A DNA stretch of 64,000 nt from Ruminococcus flavefaciens (GTDB taxonomy: Bacteria > Bacillota > Clostridia > Oscillospirales > Ruminococcaceae): assembly GCA_023663905.1 (NCBI GenBank), contig JAMPGO010000001.1, positions 109,840 through 173,839 of the forward strand. Reading direction: 5' to 3'. The notes beneath the pieces were generated by a model, which saw only the letters and a list, made by a program, of their open reading frames with translations, was not told the DNA's origin and searched no databases. Shown here piece after piece: positions 61,901 through 64,000 of the stretch (positions are counted from its first letter, which is position 1; each line of letters starts with the position of its first letter). A program made the translations under genes and the position numbers.

Positions 61901-62389
61901 TTATTCTGCAATAGCTTTATTTATTCTCTTGACGTTGACATTATCGCCTGGAGTGACAGTATATTCTGAAGAGTTTTCTCTGATAATTTCCTCAATATCG
62001 CTTGAATCAAGCAGTGAGACGGTATCAGATAAATATAATGTCGAGATTGTTATCATATTATCATAGGTATGAGCTGCTCCTGTATTTTTATCGCCTACTG
62101 AAAGTACATATACTTGGGTGCTGTCATCTTCTTCAATTTCAATGTAGCAATATTCACTTACATAGTCGGAAGGCTCGAGTAACATAAAGGGCGACTGTTC
62201 GTCTCTTTCATCGTTGGCGGTAAAAATATCACTGCACGCTGTAACAGTTATTTCTTCGCTGTAAATGTTGGACTGCTTAAGCGCCTCGGCAATTCGGTCG
62301 GAATTTTCATTTGCTTCCTTTGAAGCGCAGGATGTGAGTATTCCTGCACATAAGATAAAGCCGAGGAATGCGGATAATTTTCTTTTCAT
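61901..62389 (-). CDS. Lipoprotein A (unknown)
   Basis: 162 residues. Signal MKRKLSAFLGFILCAGI then lipobox LTSC, so Cys21 should be lipidated. The mature part is acidic and mostly beta-like with no recognised domain. The ribosome binding site AGGAGG and the first 60 bp are nearly identical to those of lipoprotein B 700 bp upstream, while the mature parts are unrelated by eye. Confidence 0.8.
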   Translation of the reverse strand: MKRKLSAFLGFILCAGILTSCASKEANENSDRIAEALKQSNIYSEEITVTACSDIFTANDERDEQSPFMLLEPSDYVSEYCYIEIEEDDSTQVYVLSVGDKNTGAAHTYDNMITISTLYLSDTVSLLDSSDIEEIIRENSSEYTVTPGDNVNVKRINKAIAE

Positions 62390-62416
62390 ATAAACCTCCT
62401 GAAATATATTGGTGAA

Positions 62417-63115
62417 TTATTTTTTAGGTGTCATTGTAAAATACGATTCACTGCCACTGGCATTGAATGTTACAACATAGGAGTAATTATCATCCTCGTA
62501 TGTTTTGTCATCGTTTTTAAGTGCTTTGCCAAATTTGTCGGTTACAAGATTTCCTGCTTCGGACTTGCTTTTTCCTGTAAGAAGTGTAAATCCAAGGTCG
62601 ATTAAGAGAATCTGGTTATTCATTGTTTCATCATTGTCTAACACATAAAATGTGGCGGTGATGGATGTGATTTCCTGATTATCAGTTATAAGCGTGCCGT
62701 TCCATTCAATCGCACCTAATTTTTCATCAAATGTAAAATCACTCGTGCCGTCGCCGTTGTCAGTGGCTGTGTAACCGTACTGGAATGCGTCAGGGTCGGT
62801 TGCTTCGTCTTTGTACTTGTCAACAAGCTCGTCGGGTGTCATACCAAAAGTCGGGGTGTTGTCAATTACATACTGCGCTCTTGAATCTTTCAGGGCATTG
62901 AGCTTTTTGGGATTGAAAGAGTCCTTGTCATCGGCGCTGAGCTTGTTGTAGGCTTCTTCAGCTTTCTGCAAATCATCGCTGATTTCCTCGGAATAGGTAC
63001 TCGGCAGTTCGTCAATCATATCCTTGACCTTCTGCGCTTCCTCGGACAGTCCGCAGGATGTGAGTATTCCAGCGCATAAGATAAAGCCGAGGATTGCGGA
63101 AATAGTTCTTTTCAT
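62417..63115 (-). CDS. Lipoprotein B (unknown)
   Basis: 232 residues. Signal MKRTISAILGFILCAGI then lipobox LTSC. A helical segment (about 25-80, rich in Lys, Glu and Asp) is followed by a beta-rich domain with a DELVDKYKD stretch and a C-terminal TFNASGSESYF. Family not recognised. Behind AGGAGG. Probably cotranscribed with lipoprotein A, 27 bp away. Confidence 0.8.
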   Translation of the reverse strand: MKRTISAILGFILCAGILTSCGLSEEAQKVKDMIDELPSTYSEEISDDLQKAEEAYNKLSADDKDSFNPKKLNALKDSRAQYVIDNTPTFGMTPDELVDKYKDEATDPDAFQYGYTATDNGDGTSDFTFDEKLGAIEWNGTLITDNQEITSITATFYVLDNDETMNNQILLIDLGFTLLTGKSKSEAGNLVTDKFGKALKNDDKTYEDDNYSYVVTFNASGSESYFTMTPKK

Positions 63116-63208
63116 ATAAACCTCCTAAAAAAGTTGTATAATGTTGTAACTATATTATACAATATTTTCAGGAAAAAAGATAGACTTAAAAAAGATGTAT
63201 TTTTGGTG

Positions 63209-63877
63209 TCATTTGTGAATCATTTCCGATTCGTTGATTATGTTGCCTATGTACGCTATATCCTCGTGAAAATCATAGTATTCAATTATTATAAGATGAC
63301 GGAGGCGATTTCTGTCAATGCAGATGAGCTTGTTTTCGCCGATGTCGCTCTGCCCTGTCCAATAAACGGCTTCCCATTTGTCGGTACGGCATTCGACGGT
63401 ATCGCATTTGCACATACCTGCAACGGATTCAAGGTCGTCGTCGGTGAATACAGGCTCGTATGTGTCGGGAATTTCCGCAAAAGGTGTGACGTGCTGTACT
63501 TTTACACGCAGATACGCTCCATATTTGTCTATTGCAAGTATTTTTTCAGAATGACAGCGCACTACTGCACATTTGTCAATATCTTCGGGATATTCGCCCC
63601 AGCCGTTGCCGAGTATTGATACAGGACTGAAAATTGCATTAAATTCACTGCCTACGGATTCAGCAAACGGACTTGCAACCTGTATGGTACGCAGTTCACC
63701 CGCTCTCGGGATTCTGTCGCTGTTCATAAATATATTTTTGGACGGAGGAGGTACTTTTTCATCGAAATCAGTCCAGATTATATTGTTGTATGCCCAGTCC
63801 GCAAAGCCTTCGGGAATGGTTCGGGTTATCCTGACAGGCTGTTTACAGCATTTACAGAGAAATTGAATACGGTTCAT
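63209..63877 (-). CDS. Unknown protein with a cysteine-rich N-terminus
   Basis: 222 residues, cytoplasmic by composition. It starts FLCKCCKQP, with further Cys in MCKCDTVEC; these might bind a metal. No family recognised. AAAGGAGTG lies 13 bp before the ATG, longer than usual. No gene is supported on the opposite strand. Confidence 0.7.
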   Translation of the reverse strand: MNRIQFLCKCCKQPVRITRTIPEGFADWAYNNIIWTDFDEKVPPPSKNIFMNSDRIPRAGELRTIQVASPFAESVGSEFNAIFSPVSILGNGWGEYPEDIDKCAVVRCHSEKILAIDKYGAYLRVKVQHVTPFAEIPDTYEPVFTDDDLESVAGMCKCDTVECRTDKWEAVYWTGQSDIGENKLICIDRNRLRHLIIIEYYDFHEDIAYIGNIINESEMIHK

Positions 63878-63910
63878 CTGAAAAAAATCACTCCTTTGGA
63901 TAAAATAAAA

Positions 63911-63940
63911 AAACTCTGTAAGTATCCTTACAGAGTTTTT
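63911..63940. terminator. Bidirectional terminator downstream of tRNA-Glu
   Basis: AAACTCTGTAAG / CTTACAGAGTTT hairpin with T run on both strands. Confidence 0.85.
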
Positions 63941-63946
63941 GTTAAG

Positions 63947-64000
63947 TGACCCGTACGGGAATTGAACCCATGATTCCGCCGTGAAAGGGCGGTGTCTTAA
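63947..64000 (-). tRNA. tRNA-Glu (anticodon UUC), 5' end beyond the window
   Basis: 3' part of the tRNA on the minus strand: anticodon stem CCGCC/GGCGG with loop CTTTCAC, T-loop GGGTTCAATTCCC, acceptor strand ACGGGTC and discriminator A. CCA is not encoded. Confidence 0.93.

Noticed and set aside
61848-62066. Small plus-strand frame beginning MFHVEQ after the permease
   Set aside because: The first codons are the parS palindrome (ATG TTC CAC GTG GAA CAA) and the rest is antisense to lipoprotein A.

Overview
The window looks like the replication-origin neighbourhood of a Gram-positive, strictly anaerobic member of the Oscillospiraceae, most likely Ruminococcus or a close relative. The dnaA-dnaN-rlbA-recF-remB-gyrB-gyrA block on the minus strand is divergent from rpmH-rnpA-yidD-yidC-khpB-mnmE-mnmG-rsmG-noc-parA-parB on the plus strand, which is the classic Firmicutes oriC order. 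Two secreted proteins end in type I dockerins, as in fibre- or starch-degrading ruminococci. A flavodiiron protein, thioredoxin and ferredoxin-thioredoxin-reductase-like protein point to anaerobic redox chemistry. The genus is an inference from gene content; no rRNA is present.

Layout. 1-5.4 kb: 3' part of glycogen phosphorylase, a GH13 alpha-glycosidase and a membrane-fused glycerophosphodiesterase, all plus strand. 5.4-25.8 kb, minus strand: an LRR/transglutaminase/dockerin protein, a T-box-controlled thrS unit, a zinc-ribbon protein, a giant YfhO membrane protein, a proS-M23 peptidase/dockerin operon, a YkgJ-like cysteine-cluster protein with cytidine deaminase, a TM2 protein behind a structured leader, carB, and a birA-flippase-Uma2-deoD operon. 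25.9-27.9 kb: FNT transporter, ADP-ribosylglycohydrolase and GNAT genes, then tRNA-Thr. 28.1-28.6 kb: a gene-free array of DnaA-box-like repeats. 28.9-36.3 kb: lipoprotein, dipeptidase, sugar ABC ATPase, pseudouridine synthase, several small proteins and a metallophosphoesterase. 36.3-58.6 kb: the oriC and partition block with serS. 58.6-64 kb: a 32-codon gene, thioredoxin/FTR/flavodiiron genes, an SLC13-like permease, two related lipoproteins, an unknown gene and a tRNA-Glu cut by the window edge.

Two architectures stand out. First, three gene-free regions (28.16-28.61, 44.52-45.32 and 47.01-47.13 kb) carry about 45 copies of TGTTGAAA/TGTGGAAA, variants of the DnaA box (complement TTTTCAACA/TTTTCCACA). 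Many are spaced 10-12 bp apart, close to one helical turn. One array lies about 16 kb from the dnaA/dnaN intergenic region. Second, 52.08-61.86 kb carries twelve parS-like 16-mers, eight of them the perfect palindrome TGTTCCACGTGGAACA. Seven of those eight sit within 0-7 bp of a stop codon. They surround parA, a full-length parB, and a noc-position gene that lacks the N-terminal CTP-binding domain. Together they suggest a lineage-specific form of origin firing and origin segregation.

Starts were moved to the codon best placed behind a Shine-Dalgarno sequence. TTG starts are common, including in gyrA, recF and yidC. All functional assignments come from reading motifs; no database search was run.
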